64,000 nt of DNA from an uncultured Collinsella sp. (GCA_900546115.1 URBQ01000007.1:3149-67148); one strand, 5' to 3'; numbered from the stretch's first letter, positions 15,359-24,951 are shown. A program made the numbers and translations. Notes: generated from the sequence alone by a model not told the origin.

Positions 15359-15766
15359 GTGCGCAAGGCACTGGCACAACCTCATACCAAGCAGTTCCTC
15401 AAGTTCGCTGTCGTGGGTCTTGTCTCCTTTGGCATCGACTGGGGTATGCTCATTGCGCTCGTCGAGCTGTTTCACCTCGACTTTTTGATGAGCACCACGG
15501 TTTCGTTCATCACGTCCGTCGTGGTCAACTACTGGCTCAGCATGAAGTACGTGTTCGACCACCGCGAGGGCATGAGCCGCAAGCGCGAGTTCACGATCTT
15601 CACCATCCTGTCGGTGATCGGCCTGGGCCTCAACGACCTGTACATGTTTGTGGGCGTCACGTTTTTGAGCATCGGCTACCAGGCCATGAAGGCCATCGCC
15701 ACGTTCCTCGTCACCTGGTACAACTACTTCAGCCGCCGCTTCTTCCTCGAGGGCGCACGGTCGTAG
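15359..15766 (+). CDS. GtrA family membrane protein (second of two)
   Basis: The 135-residue product starts at GTG. It shares the four-helix layout and signature of the preceding gene (FAVVGLVSFGIDWG, NYWLSMKYVFDHREGMSRKREF, RRFFLEGA), so the pair is a tandem duplication that has diverged. The region SxxREF.IF..LSVIGL.LND is nearly identical in both. A strong terminator follows. The 218-nt gap to the first copy suggests its own promoter. Confidence 0.88.
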   Translation: MRKALAQPHTKQFLKFAVVGLVSFGIDWGMLIALVELFHLDFLMSTTVSFITSVVVNYWLSMKYVFDHREGMSRKREFTIFTILSVIGLGLNDLYMFVGVTFLSIGYQAMKAIATFLVTWYNYFSRRFFLEGARS

Positions 15767-15790
15767 TCGATTCACTATTTGCTTGAATGT

Positions 15791-15828
15791 AAAACCGGTT
15801 GGAATTCCCGTTCCAACCGGTTTTTTTG
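15791..15828 (+). terminator. Strong intrinsic terminator
   Basis: A perfect 14-bp stem, AAAACCGGTTGGAA (15791-15804) / TTCCAACCGGTTTT (15811-15824), with a 6-nt loop runs into a seven-T tract. It ends the gtrA transcript. Confidence 0.95.
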
Positions 15829-15870
15829 TTTGCCGAGAGACCCGGCGACCCAGTCCCATTCGCATGAAAA

Positions 15871-15904
15871 ACGGGCGGCCCGGATGTTTGTCCGAACCGC
15901 CCGT
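15871..15904 (-). terminator. Intrinsic terminator of the DUF4430 operon
   Basis: On the minus strand ACGGGCGG pairs with CCGCCCGT and the stem continues inward through TTCGGA/TCCGGG. TTTTTC follows on the minus strand. It lies 22 nt after the stop of the short DUF4430 protein. Confidence 0.85.
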
Positions 15905-15926
15905 CTGGGGCACTATGTCGAGGTCC

Positions 15927-16820
15927 CTAGCCTGTAACGTAATACCAGACCACGTTGTCGCCATTGGAGAGAACGTAGTTACTGCAGGCCGTCATGGGCG
16001 TTGTGCCGTTGACGGAGTACATCCAGCCGCTCGTGCCACCGTACTGTTTCTCGGCCAAACCACCAATCGCGGAGACATACGTGCCGTACGACGAGCCATG
16101 TGCGTTAACGGAAAGGCCCAGCGCGCACAGGGCATCATAGACGGTAGCGCCTTCGTTAAAGGTAAAGGTGCCACCAGAAGACACAGGATTGCCCACAGCG
16201 CTCGATGTGACCGAAACCGTCACTGTTACGTAGCTGGACTCCTGCGAGCCGCTCTGGCCGCCCGAGGAGGCGTTTCCACCATTAGAGGATGAGGCTCCAT
16301 CAGACGACTGGCCACCGCCAGACGCATTGGAAGTATCACCGGCTCCCGTATTTTGGGCAGCGGATTTATCGCCAGACTTCTTGCCGTCCTGGTCCTCGGA
16401 CTTCTTGTTATCCGAGTTCTTGTCCGATTCCTTGTTCGAAGACTCGGAATCGTCCTTGGACTTGGACTCATCAGAATGCTTGGACTCATCTTTTGCGTCA
16501 TTCGATGACTTGGAATCCTTGGAACTGGCCTCGCCCGAAGTCGTAGTCGAGCCAGACACCTTGGTGTCCTTGGTGACGACGCTCTCCCCCGTCACGGTCT
16601 GAATGATCCAGTCGATGGACCAGGCACCGCTCTCGGAAGGATGGACGAAACCCAGCGAGACGACGATCAGAATGGTGCACGCGGCAGTCAGGACGCCGAG
16701 GAACGTCTTGCGACGAGGGGCGGACGCCGCCGAAGCGGCGCCCTGTTGCTTTGCATCGTCAAGCTGGATAAACGAGGAATCTGGTTGCTTGGGGTCAGCG
16801 TCCTTGGATTTATTGGACAC
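15927..16820 (-). CDS. Membrane-anchored protein with one DUF4430 (transcobalamin C-terminal-like) domain
   Basis: The 297-residue protein has a short cytoplasmic N-terminus, one membrane helix at about residues 40-58 (FLGVLTAACTILIVVSLGF), then a 115-residue Ser/Lys/Asp-rich linker, a second Gly/Ser-rich stretch, and a DUF4430 domain over the last 95 residues ending VVWYYVTG. The layout is a type II membrane anchor holding one domain outside the cell on a flexible stalk. GTG 16820 is preferred because AGGTGAGG precedes it; GTG 16829, abutting the previous stop, is the alternative. It is 9 nt downstream of the large surface protein gene and shares its riboswitch. Confidence 0.8.
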   Translation of the reverse strand: MSNKSKDADPKQPDSSFIQLDDAKQQGAASAASAPRRKTFLGVLTAACTILIVVSLGFVHPSESGAWSIDWIIQTVTGESVVTKDTKVSGSTTTSGEASSKDSKSSNDAKDESKHSDESKSKDDSESSNKESDKNSDNKKSEDQDGKKSGDKSAAQNTGAGDTSNASGGGQSSDGASSSNGGNASSGGQSGSQESSYVTVTVSVTSSAVGNPVSSGGTFTFNEGATVYDALCALGLSVNAHGSSYGTYVSAIGGLAEKQYGGTSGWMYSVNGTTPMTACSNYVLSNGDNVVWYYVTG

Positions 16821-16829
16821 AGCCCTCAC

Positions 16830-19800
16830 CTACCGACGTTTGGTGAACACGAACACGCCGACGATGGCGAGACCGATGACGCCGGCGGCAACGCCAACAA
16901 TGGCGAGCGGGTTGGTGCCAGCCTCCTGCTCGGAGGCACTAGAGGACTTCTTAGCAGTGGTCGTGGAAGCAGCACCCGTATCGGACTTGGAATCGGACTT
17001 CTTGTCGGACTTGCTGTCCTTCTTGTCAGACTTCTTCTCGTCCTTCTTATCGGACTTATCGGTGTCCTTCTTGTCGGACTTGTTGTCCTTGGTCTCGGTC
17101 TTGGTCGACACCGTCGTCTTGGTCGTCGGCTTATGACCCGGGGCGATAGCGCCGCCGGCCTGCTGGCCCTTAGAGCCGGAGCCGGAACCCGTGCCAGTGC
17201 CAGCGCCAGCGCCGGAACCGTTGCCAGCGCCACCGTTGCCACCATTAGTGCCAGAACCGCCATTGCCGCCAGGGTTAACGGCATTCTTGGTCCACTTGGC
17301 ATACAGTGTCAGATCGGCCGTCACTGGCGTACTGAAGTCATACGCCTGCGTGCAAGCCTCATCGGTATACCAACCACCGAAAGTGTAGCCATCGCGCGTC
17401 GGATCGGCCGGCTTGACCAGCTTGCCGTCGGCCGTAGCAACAAACTTAGTGTCGCAAGCAGACCCGCCGTTGGAATTAAAGGCAACCGTCCAAGACTCAA
17501 CAGCCCCCAGCTTGAACAGAGTACCCGAATCATTGATGTAGTACAGGTTGCCAGAAGCATCGGCAATGACCGGAGAGTCACAGTACTGGTAATGGCCGGC
17601 CGCATCATAGATCTGCGTCGCCTCTGCATCGCCGAGAGTATAGCGATACACGCCACCACCAGCAGAGTAGTTGACGTAATCCTTGCTATCCGCGCTGTTC
17701 ACGGTGAAGTACACATAGGTCTTGCCGCCCTGAACACTCACCAGCGGAGTAGCAGCAATACCGTTGAGGCCAGCCGGCAGCGCCTTGCCGTCGGCAGCAG
17801 CGACCATCGTGGTCTTGTCCGTCTTCAGGTTATAGAGAACCAGAGCAGAGCCCGTAGCCGTCTGTCCGCCGACAATCAGATTGTCACCAGACACCGCAGG
17901 GGCGCTCAGATTATTCGTAAGGCCCAGATCAACCGTCTTCTGTTCACTCAGCACGCCCTTTGCCGAAAGCAAAATCACATGGAGCTTTCCGTCGTGCGTC
18001 ATCTGATAGAAGGTCGAACCATTGGACGGATCGGCAATGCAATCGGCATTTGCGACAGCGCCGAGCTTCATGGTCGAAACGACATCGCCCGTCGTCTTAT
18101 CAATGCACTTAAGCGTGCCCGCGCTCGTAGGAACAATGGTGTACTTATCCGTCAGCGCAGCGCCAGTCCAATAATAGCCCTCGGAAGGGTCAATGTTCTG
18201 CCAAGAGACTTCGCCCGTGGCAATCTTGATACGCTTCAGGGAGCCGTTGCCGTAGGTCGCGTTGTAATTCTCGTCATACGAAATATCGACCGAGCCTACA
18301 TAGACGTACTCGCCGTCCGAAACGACGGTGCAGGAGCTCTGCGTCAAGTCCGTCAAACCAGGCGTCAGCCACTTGCAGATCAGCTTGTCTGCAGTAATCG
18401 CCTGGACCGCACCGCCGTTGAGCGGAACGATGATAAGGCCATTGGTATAGATCGGACGAGAGGTATAGCTCACCTTGGAGGCAAGCGGCGCAGAGGCAAC
18501 CTTTTTGCCCGTGGACGAATCGATCTTAATGAGCTCGTTCTCGGTCGCGATGTACACAAAACCGTTAGCAATGACAGGCTCGCTGCAGTTGGCATACTGC
18601 TGACCAGACTCGGCCTTCCAATCGAAGGCCCACTTAAGACCGGCGGCCTGCGCAGGCGTCTTGGCGTCCGTAACGGACGTACCGTTGCCGCTGTTGCCGT
18701 AGCCGGCCCACTCGGCATCCCAATCAGGAGTCGTCGCACTCGGGTCCACGACAATCTTGTCGGGATCGGGCATGGGCGAATCGTCGGTGGTATAGGCAAG
18801 CGTAACCTTATCGCCGCTCTTGAGCGTAATCTGGTTGGCGCAGAGTAAGGAGGGCTCTCCATTGATATACAGGTGCCAAGATTTATTGGTCGCAGCATCC
18901 CAGGCATACGGCTTGTGATCGAACGGCGAGTTGATGGAATTGAGGAACCAGTACTCACCACTCTGGGAGCCGTTGTACGTAACGCCCTTGGCCTTCAGGA
19001 CCGTCTCAATAAGGTTCTGGGCAGTAGAGCCTTCGGGCAAAGAAACGCTGCTTGCCGAGCCCCAGCAAGTATTGTTGCCGTTGACATCGGGGCCGACAAC
19101 ATCGACAGACCCAAGAACCTGACCGGGGAGGGCATCGGCGTCAGCACCATACACAAAGGTGACGGCGTCGCCCTCTTGGAGCTCGTAGTTGCCGGCACCG
19201 ACCGTGGCGGACTTGCCATTTACATAGAATTGCCAATAACTGCGGGTCGCAGGATCATACTTATAGATCTTACCGTCAAGCGGCGATTTAATGCCGCTGA
19301 GGTACCAGCCCCAAGACTCTTCACTAGCAACGAGATCAAGACCAGTCTGCTCCAGCAGATCCTTGGCAGCAGAACCCGCCTTGAGACTCATCTGACCCGT
19401 CGAAGCCCAAACCTGCTGCTTGCCGTCCTTGTCCTTACCGAGGACCTGAACGGAAGCATGGACAGAATCGGAGGGCAACTGGTCGCCCCAGCCACCGTAG
19501 AACCACGTAACGGTATCGCCAGCATGAATGGTGACATTGTCTGCCGTGCAGTCGCTCGACTTGCCGTTGATGAACAGCTGCCAATAGGTCGAATAATCGA
19601 GCGGCTTACCCACCTCAACGCCGTTGTACTTAAGGCTCAGAATGAAGGAGCCCGCAACAACGGCATCGATGTCATTCGCCTCGAGCGCGACCTTCGTAAG
19701 GTCAAGTGCGTTCGAGCCGGACGTCACCACATACTGCGCGTTATCGACCCAAGTCTGAGTCTTGCCCTGGGCATCGCGACCAATGACGGTCACATTTGCG

Positions 19801-20603
19801 GCAACCTGGTCCTTAACGACAGGGGACGAGCTACCAGCCGTATAGGCAAACTCAATCTTCTGCCCCTGGGTGAGCTTGACGCCGCTCGCGCCAACCGAGG
19901 AAGACGCGCCGTCAACAAACAGCTGCCAGTAGGCATAAGTCGCCGGATCGAAGGCAAGCGTGCGGCCATCGCTCGGGGACGTGATGCTTTCGAGGTAAAA
20001 ACCGTATGCCGTGTTCGGATCGTATTTCGCCTTGAAGCCCACCTTCTGCTGCAGCTTAACGAAGGCGTCCGCAGCCGTCGCGCCCTCGTCGAGCTTGAGT
20101 TGCGTAGGTGCCACCCAGGTCTGAGCCTTGCCGTCGGCATCGATGCCGATAATCGAGAACGAGACCTCGACTTGCTTCTTGGCGACATCGCCGGTTTCTG
20201 TCGGGTTCTCTGTCTGGACGGCAGTCGCGGCGGCAGATCCTGCTTGGCCAGCGGCTACCGTCGAAGACTGCTCACTCGCGGCAGGGTTCTCCCCCGTCGC
20301 CGAGCCTTCGTCGCCAGCTGCCGCCCCTGTTGTGGCGGCACTAGCTGCGGGCGCGCTCCCAGAATCTGAAACCTCGGCGCCGCTCTGCTCGGCGGCACCG
20401 CCCGCAAGCGCTGCGTCCTCACTCGGCGTCGCAGCCTGAGCCACAGCCTCGGCAATGCCCTCGGCGCCCTCGGCCCACAGCTGAGCCGGCGTGGTGCCAA
20501 AGGCCATCGCGAAGGCCAGGAATGCCACCAGGCCGCGCTTGGCTACGCCGCGCGCAATTGCGCCTCGGCGATGCGAGACGCGCTGGCGCTCGTCCACAAA
20601 CAT
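16830..20603 (-). CDS. Large surface protein: four DUF4430 domains, beta-propeller, InlB-type repeat, C-terminal anchor
   Basis: The 1257-residue exported protein has a signal peptide in residues 1-45 (RRG...LVAFLAFAMAFGTTPAQLWA). After an Ala/Ser-rich spacer, four DUF4430 domains lie at about 143-255, 266-375, 380-485 and 495-610, each with YWQLFVDG-like and TW-Y/F-Y-like strands. A PQQ-type beta-propeller spans about 650-1030, followed by an InlB B-type repeat (FNSNGGS...GYTFGGWYTDEACT) at about 1038-1105, a Gly-rich and Lys/Asp/Ser-rich stalk, and a membrane helix with KRR tail (1233-1256). There is no LPXTG motif. ATG 20603 has GGGAGG 9 nt upstream; longer in-frame starts reach 20753. DUF4430 is the fold of the transcobalamin C-terminal domain, and a cobalamin riboswitch precedes the gene, so cobalamin binding is inferred. 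Confidence 0.85.
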   Translation of the reverse strand: MFVDERQRVSHRRGAIARGVAKRGLVAFLAFAMAFGTTPAQLWAEGAEGIAEAVAQAATPSEDAALAGGAAEQSGAEVSDSGSAPAASAATTGAAAGDEGSATGENPAASEQSSTVAAGQAGSAAATAVQTENPTETGDVAKKQVEVSFSIIGIDADGKAQTWVAPTQLKLDEGATAADAFVKLQQKVGFKAKYDPNTAYGFYLESITSPSDGRTLAFDPATYAYWQLFVDGASSSVGASGVKLTQGQKIEFAYTAGSSSPVVKDQVAANVTVIGRDAQGKTQTWVDNAQYVVTSGSNALDLTKVALEANDIDAVVAGSFILSLKYNGVEVGKPLDYSTYWQLFINGKSSDCTADNVTIHAGDTVTWFYGGWGDQLPSDSVHASVQVLGKDKDGKQQVWASTGQMSLKAGSAAKDLLEQTGLDLVASEESWGWYLSGIKSPLDGKIYKYDPATRSYWQFYVNGKSATVGAGNYELQEGDAVTFVYGADADALPGQVLGSVDVVGPDVNGNNTCWGSASSVSLPEGSTAQNLIETVLKAKGVTYNGSQSGEYWFLNSINSPFDHKPYAWDAATNKSWHLYINGEPSLLCANQITLKSGDKVTLAYTTDDSPMPDPDKIVVDPSATTPDWDAEWAGYGNSGNGTSVTDAKTPAQAAGLKWAFDWKAESGQQYANCSEPVIANGFVYIATENELIKIDSSTGKKVASAPLASKVSYTSRPIYTNGLIIVPLNGGAVQAITADKLICKWLTPGLTDLTQSSCTVVSDGEYVYVGSVDISYDENYNATYGNGSLKRIKIATGEVSWQNIDPSEGYYWTGAALTDKYTIVPTSAGTLKCIDKTTGDVVSTMKLGAVANADCIADPSNGSTFYQMTHDGKLHVILLSAKGVLSEQKTVDLGLTNNLSAPAVSGDNLIVGGQTATGSALVLYNLKTDKTTMVAAADGKALPAGLNGIAATPLVSVQGGKTYVYFTVNSADSKDYVNYSAGGGVYRYTLGDAEATQIYDAAGHYQYCDSPVIADASGNLYYINDSGTLFKLGAVESWTVAFNSNGGSACDTKFVATADGKLVKPADPTRDGYTFGGWYTDEACTQAYDFSTPVTADLTLYAKWTKNAVNPGGNGGSGTNGGNGGAGNGSGAGAGTGTGSGSGSKGQQAGGAIAPGHKPTTKTTVSTKTETKDNKSDKKDTDKSDKKDEKKSDKKDSKSDKKSDSKSDTGAASTTTAKKSSSASEQEAGTNPLAIVGVAAGVIGLAIVGVFVFTKRR

Positions 20604-20756
20604 ATCCATTTGCCTCCCATTGTCTGTACTTGGAGCGTTGCCTTGAGGCTGCCCCGCGTCATCGCGCATGTTGCGCTCGAGTTCCCCCATCGGGATCTCT
20701 CTTCCCTCCAGAGCCCTATGCACACCGGCAGCATACGCCGCAGCCGCATGCAAGAT

Positions 20757-20935
20757 GGGAGGCGATCCGACTTAACCTTAACGGCTCAGGCGCGCCGTCC
20801 GATCTGCGACGCGAACATCCCGAGCCAAGAGGAATTACGGTTACTGGTACAGCCGGGGACTTGCACCCCGATTCTCCCAAACGCGCAGGAAAACCGCGCA
20901 TTCGTGCGTCTCCGCACCACCATCTAGGCCATCGA
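20757..20935 (-). promoter_or_regulatory. Cobalamin riboswitch
   Basis: Read on the minus strand, the conserved core is clear: GGGAGAATC, then GGGGTGCAAGTCCCC, GGCTGTACCAGTAACCG and TAATTCC, with the 3' element AAGTCGGATCGCCTCCC at 20757-20773. These match the G-rich, GGUGxAAxUCC, GCUGU and GUAAC blocks of the B12 aptamer. The 3' end lies about 150 nt before the chosen start of the DUF4430 surface protein. The expression platform was not resolved. Confidence 0.85.
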
Positions 20936-20964
20936 TTATTACCGTCAGTATGGTATCACGCAAA

Positions 20965-20989
20965 AGGGCCTCGCACGCAGGCGAAGCCC
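20965..20989 (-). terminator. Intrinsic terminator of the UbiB-family gene
   Basis: On the minus strand GGGCTTCGC (20981-20989) pairs with GCGAGGCCC (20966-20974) across CTGCGT, with one G-T pair, and TTTT follows. It lies 52 nt after the ABC1 kinase stop and just before the riboswitch, separating the two transcripts. Confidence 0.8.
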
Positions 20990-21040
20990 AAGGTAAAAGC
21001 TATTGTTTGCGATAGGAGAATGCGGTGACGGCCGCAGCCT

Positions 21041-22804
21041 CTAGTGCTTGCCGCCGTGGCTGTTGAGCCAGATATTGCGACCCAGCATAAGCGCCAGCAC
21101 CAGCGCGCTCACGTAGCCCATAAAGCCAATGACCGGGATACCAAACACAACCGGCTCGATGCGTGCGTAGTACACCACCGACGAACCGATAAACAGGCCG
21201 GCGATCACAATTGCCATCGACATGCGGTCGATAATTCCGCCCAGCTGTCGCAGCGCCTTATCGCTGCTCATAATCTGCGTGTTCACCTTAAGCTGACCGC
21301 GCGTGAGCATGCGCGAAGCCAGGCCAAGATACTCGGCCGCCTCGAGCGAGCCTTTTGCCGCGCGATAGCTGCTCGCGGCAAGATCGCGTCCCATATCACG
21401 CAAACGCGCATAGGTGCTTTTCTCGTTTTTAATATGGGTTTGGATGATCTGGATCATGTTGACGTTGGGCATGTACTCGGTCAGCAAACCCTCGAGCGTC
21501 ACCATGCCGCGGGCAAACATCGTTACCACGCTCGGCAGCTCAACATCATTCTTACGCGCGAGGTTTAACAGCGAGGTCAAAAACTCGCCGATATCAAGAT
21601 CCTTCAGGTCAAGGCCTGCAAAGTCAGCCACGATGAAGTCAAGATCGGACAAAAAGGCCGAATGATCGAGCTCAGCCGAGTCGCCACGCGTCACGGCGAA
21701 GCGCATGAGCGAATCCTTGAGCTTTGGCACGTCGCCCTCGGCCACGGCGAAAATCATGTCCTTTACGATACCGCGATCGTGGCTCGACATGCGTCCGACC
21801 ATGCCCAAGTCGATAAAGTAAACGATGCCGTCCTTGAGAATAATGTTTCCCGCATGCGGGTCGGCATGGAAAAAGCCGTCATCGAGCACCTGCGTCGAGT
21901 AATCCTCGACGATTGCGGCACCGATCTTTTCCAAGTCATAGCCCTCGGCCACCAAGCGTTCAGGATCGGCGATCGAAATGCCGTCGACGTAGTCCATGAC
22001 CACCACGTGCTCGGTGCACAGGTCCAGATAGGATTTAGGACACGTCACGCCATGAACGCTCCTATGGAACTCGTAGAAGTCGTTGAGGTTTTTGGCCTCG
22101 GCCAAAAAGTTGGTCTCCTCGCGAAACGAGGTCCACAGCTCCTCGACTACGCCGTGCAGGTCAACGAATTGATCGGTGTTGACGAACTTGGAAACGATAC
22201 GCACCACCGAGCGGATGATATCGATGTCCTGTGCCATAACCTGCTGCGCACCGGGGCGCTGCACCTTGACGGCCACGTCCTCGCCCGTCACCAAACGAGC
22301 GCGGTGCACCTGCGCGAGCGATGCGCTACCGAGCGGATTGGGGTCGATCGCATCGAACATCTCCCCCAGGCGCAGGCCGTATTCTTCTTCCAGACAACTG
22401 AGTACGACCTCGTACGGCACCGGCTCCACGTCGGAGCGCAGACGACGCAGCTCGTCGCAAAAGCGTTGCGGCAGAATCTCGGACCGGTTGGCCAGAATCT
22501 GCCCCATCTTAACGAACATGGGGCCGAGTTCCTCGAGCAGGCGGCGCAAACGAACCGGCGTGAGGTTGTCCCACACGCGGTACTTTTTGACCAGGCGAAC
22601 AATCTGCCCGATGCGCTCGCGGCGACCCGCCGGCGTGAGCTGGTATTCCTCGTCCGGCGCCATCGCGTCGGGCTCCTCTGGCACCATATCGACAGCGCGC
22701 GGCTTCTTGCGAGCGCCCGAGACGGCGGCGTCGACCTCATCGACAACCGCCGCCTCGTCACCCAAGGGATCTAGATTGTTGTAATCGGTGGTGGAATCTG
22801 CCAT
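21041..22804 (-). CDS. ABC1/UbiB family atypical kinase-like protein
   Basis: The 587-residue protein has a disordered acidic N-terminus (1-60), the ABC1 domain with the diagnostic KxGQ motif (FVKMGQ near 95), the Ala-rich loop (PLGSASLAQVH near 155), VAVKVQRP with the ATP Lys near 173, HADPHAGNI near 315 and the metal-binding DLG (FIDLGMVG near 330). Two C-terminal membrane helices span about 535-585. The family supports quinone or isoprenoid lipid metabolism at the membrane, by an ATPase rather than protein-kinase activity. It is 8 nt downstream of a phasin-like gene, a pairing common for these proteins. Confidence 0.9.
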   Translation of the reverse strand: MADSTTDYNNLDPLGDEAAVVDEVDAAVSGARKKPRAVDMVPEEPDAMAPDEEYQLTPAGRRERIGQIVRLVKKYRVWDNLTPVRLRRLLEELGPMFVKMGQILANRSEILPQRFCDELRRLRSDVEPVPYEVVLSCLEEEYGLRLGEMFDAIDPNPLGSASLAQVHRARLVTGEDVAVKVQRPGAQQVMAQDIDIIRSVVRIVSKFVNTDQFVDLHGVVEELWTSFREETNFLAEAKNLNDFYEFHRSVHGVTCPKSYLDLCTEHVVVMDYVDGISIADPERLVAEGYDLEKIGAAIVEDYSTQVLDDGFFHADPHAGNIILKDGIVYFIDLGMVGRMSSHDRGIVKDMIFAVAEGDVPKLKDSLMRFAVTRGDSAELDHSAFLSDLDFIVADFAGLDLKDLDIGEFLTSLLNLARKNDVELPSVVTMFARGMVTLEGLLTEYMPNVNMIQIIQTHIKNEKSTYARLRDMGRDLAASSYRAAKGSLEAAEYLGLASRMLTRGQLKVNTQIMSSDKALRQLGGIIDRMSMAIVIAGLFIGSSVVYYARIEPVVFGIPVIGFMGYVSALVLALMLGRNIWLNSHGGKH

Positions 22805-22812
22805 CTGCGCTG

Positions 22813-23229
22813 CTACTCGGCCTCTTCGGTATCCTTCGCATCGTCGGGCTCAACGGACTCGACGGGCACCGAGGTCACGTTGTCCTCGACCGAATCGACG
22901 ATGTCGCGCACATGGGCCAGGAAGGCCGTGCGCTCGGGGGCGGTCATAACGCGGACGCGGGCAAGGATGAGCTCGTCAAGCACGCGCTGGGCCGCGGTCT
23001 CGCCCTGCATACCCAGACGCTCGGTCAGGTCGGAGATGGTGCCACCGGCCTGCTCGAACATGTCGGACACACTGCGGGCGATATCGGGGGCGCCGGCGTC
23101 CTTGCGTACCTGCTCGCCCTTGGTATTAAGGTCGTCGAGAACCTTCTTGCCGCCCTCGACGGCAACGGCGGCGGCGCCGAAGCCCACGTTAATGGCACCG
23201 TTAACAAGCTGATCGAGTTTCATAACCAT
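22813..23229 (-). CDS. Phasin-like helical protein
   Basis: The 138-residue, mostly helical protein has a small-residue-rich segment (NGAINVGFGAAAVAVEGGKKVLDDL) and an acidic C-terminal tail. It resembles small PhaP/PhaF-type phasin-like proteins often encoded beside UbiB-type kinases, but similarity is loose. ATG 23229 has GGAG 6 nt upstream. Translation with the kinase gene is probably coupled. The function is unknown; a membrane or lipid scaffold is a guess from composition. Confidence 0.6.
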   Translation of the reverse strand: MVMKLDQLVNGAINVGFGAAAVAVEGGKKVLDDLNTKGEQVRKDAGAPDIARSVSDMFEQAGGTISDLTERLGMQGETAAQRVLDELILARVRVMTAPERTAFLAHVRDIVDSVEDNVTSVPVESVEPDDAKDTEEAE

Positions 23230-23328
23230 GGTTGTCTCCAATCACAAACAACTGCATTGGCGTTCTTGTACCCAAGATTGAGTGAAAGCGACAAAGCGTT
23301 TAAGCGCTATTCGATCGACGGGAAATCC

Positions 23329-24852
23329 CTATCTCACGTTGTCGTTCATCGCGAAGGAATTCTTCATGGCGCAACTCGTGGTGTAGAGCACCTTGCCCAG
23401 TAGAGCATCGGTCTCCACGCGAACAAGCTCGGCAAAGGCCTCGTTGGCGCGTGCAAGCTCGGCAGGCACCTCGGCCTCGGGCAGAACGGCTACGACAGCG
23501 TCAACATCGTGAATCTGCTTGTGGCCCATGCCGCCGACTTTCTCCTGGTAGTCCTCGACCGCGCGACCGCACTCGTGGAAGCGAACATCGGCCAAGGCGC
23601 CGATCAGGCGGTTGGCCCAGTAGAAGTTCTCGGACGTCACGCGAGCCTGCGTGTCGGCATAGTACTCGGGCATGGTCTCGACATTGGCGTACAGCGGCAC
23701 GAGCGCGTTAAACGAGTTGGAGCCAAAGGCCATCCACTGCACGGCGCAGTAGGCCGGCTGCGCATAGGGACGCAGCTGCAGTACGGCGAGTTGGCTGTTG
23801 CGGTTGATGCCGATGGGACGATAGGCGCCGCGTGTGGCGGGCGTGCCCTTGCTGCCGTAGCAGTCGTACTCCGTGCCCTGGTAGTGGCTCGAAAGCACGT
23901 ACTTAATGTCCTCGATGGTCACCTTGCGCTCGGGCACGCGGCTCCAGGGGATGTCATCGCTCTCGGGCGTGTAGTCGGCCTCGGGACCGTCCCACACATC
24001 GCTGGGGTTAAGGCAGCGCTGCATGTACCACGCGCGCGGCGTGTTGTAGACATGGTCGCTGTCGCTGTGCGAGCCAAAGGCCTCGCGCGGGTTGAAGACC
24101 GTCGCCGGACCGTCGCCCTCAACGCCCAGCGTCAAGTCCAGATGCCACTCGGCCATCCAAGCGCGCAGGTCGGCGGAGCACATGTGATCGGCCTGGGCGC
24201 CCTCGGCGTCATCCAGGTCAAAGCTATCGATACCCAGCTGGTTGGGCATGGTCACATAGGCGTCGTCGGGCACGCGCTTGGCGATCCAGTGGTGGCCGCC
24301 GATGGTCTCGAGCCACCAGATCTCGTCCACGTCGCTAAAGGCGATGCCGTTGTTCTCGTAGGTGCCATAGCGCTCGAGCAGGTCACCCAGAATGCGTACG
24401 CCGTCGCGGGCGGATTTGGCATATGGCAGCACCAGGGTCACCATGTCCTCCTCGCCCAGACCGCCGGGCTGCGCCGGAACATAGCCGTCCTCGTCCTCGT
24501 TGCCCTTGGCGGGCACGTAGTCGACGAGCGGGTCGGCGCCGCGAACGCGCTCGTTGGTGGTGAGCGTCTCGGTTGCAGACATGCCCACATTGAGCTCGTT
24601 GAAGCCGGCCTCGGCCCAGATGCCGTGGCCCGGAACAACATCGGGGACGCTCGTGTAGCGCATGGGATTGTCGGGCAGCTCAACGGTCAGGTGGCTCAGG
24701 ACACTCGTGTAGACACGTGGCTGCTCGTCGGGATGCACCACGCGCATGCGCTTGGGCTCAAACACCCCGTTGGACGAGTCCTCGTTGCGGGCAACCAACG
24801 TCGAACCGTCGTAGCTCGCGTTCTTACCAACCAAAATCGTTGTGCACGGCAT
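23329..24852 (-). CDS. C69 family dipeptidase
   Basis: The 507-residue N-terminal-nucleophile hydrolase of the PepD/C69 family cleaves dipeptides. The mature nucleophile Cys is residue 3 (MPCTTILVGKNAS), reached by removing Met-Pro or by a short propeptide. Family motifs: DGSTLVARNED near 15-25, AEAGFNELNVGMS near 80, and ENNGIAFSDVDEIWWLETIGG near 165. There is no signal peptide, so it is cytoplasmic. ATG 24852 has GGAGG 6 nt upstream; ATG 24858 overlaps it. It precedes the phasin-like gene by 99 nt and may head that operon. Confidence 0.92.
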   Translation of the reverse strand: MPCTTILVGKNASYDGSTLVARNEDSSNGVFEPKRMRVVHPDEQPRVYTSVLSHLTVELPDNPMRYTSVPDVVPGHGIWAEAGFNELNVGMSATETLTTNERVRGADPLVDYVPAKGNEDEDGYVPAQPGGLGEEDMVTLVLPYAKSARDGVRILGDLLERYGTYENNGIAFSDVDEIWWLETIGGHHWIAKRVPDDAYVTMPNQLGIDSFDLDDAEGAQADHMCSADLRAWMAEWHLDLTLGVEGDGPATVFNPREAFGSHSDSDHVYNTPRAWYMQRCLNPSDVWDGPEADYTPESDDIPWSRVPERKVTIEDIKYVLSSHYQGTEYDCYGSKGTPATRGAYRPIGINRNSQLAVLQLRPYAQPAYCAVQWMAFGSNSFNALVPLYANVETMPEYYADTQARVTSENFYWANRLIGALADVRFHECGRAVEDYQEKVGGMGHKQIHDVDAVVAVLPEAEVPAELARANEAFAELVRVETDALLGKVLYTTSCAMKNSFAMNDNVR

Positions 24853-24951
24853 GCGCATCCTCCTTGAGCGAAGAAATCAAACGATAACAGTGTATCGCTT
24901 CGGCGCAGAAAGGGCGAAACCACGGCGCTGGCAACCCCTGTGGTCAAAAAC

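Noticed and set aside
16641..18848. 735-codon open frame on the plus strand opposite the DUF4430 surface protein
   Set aside because: The composition is antisense to Ser/Lys/Gly-rich coding sequence, with no recognisable domain or ribosome binding site.
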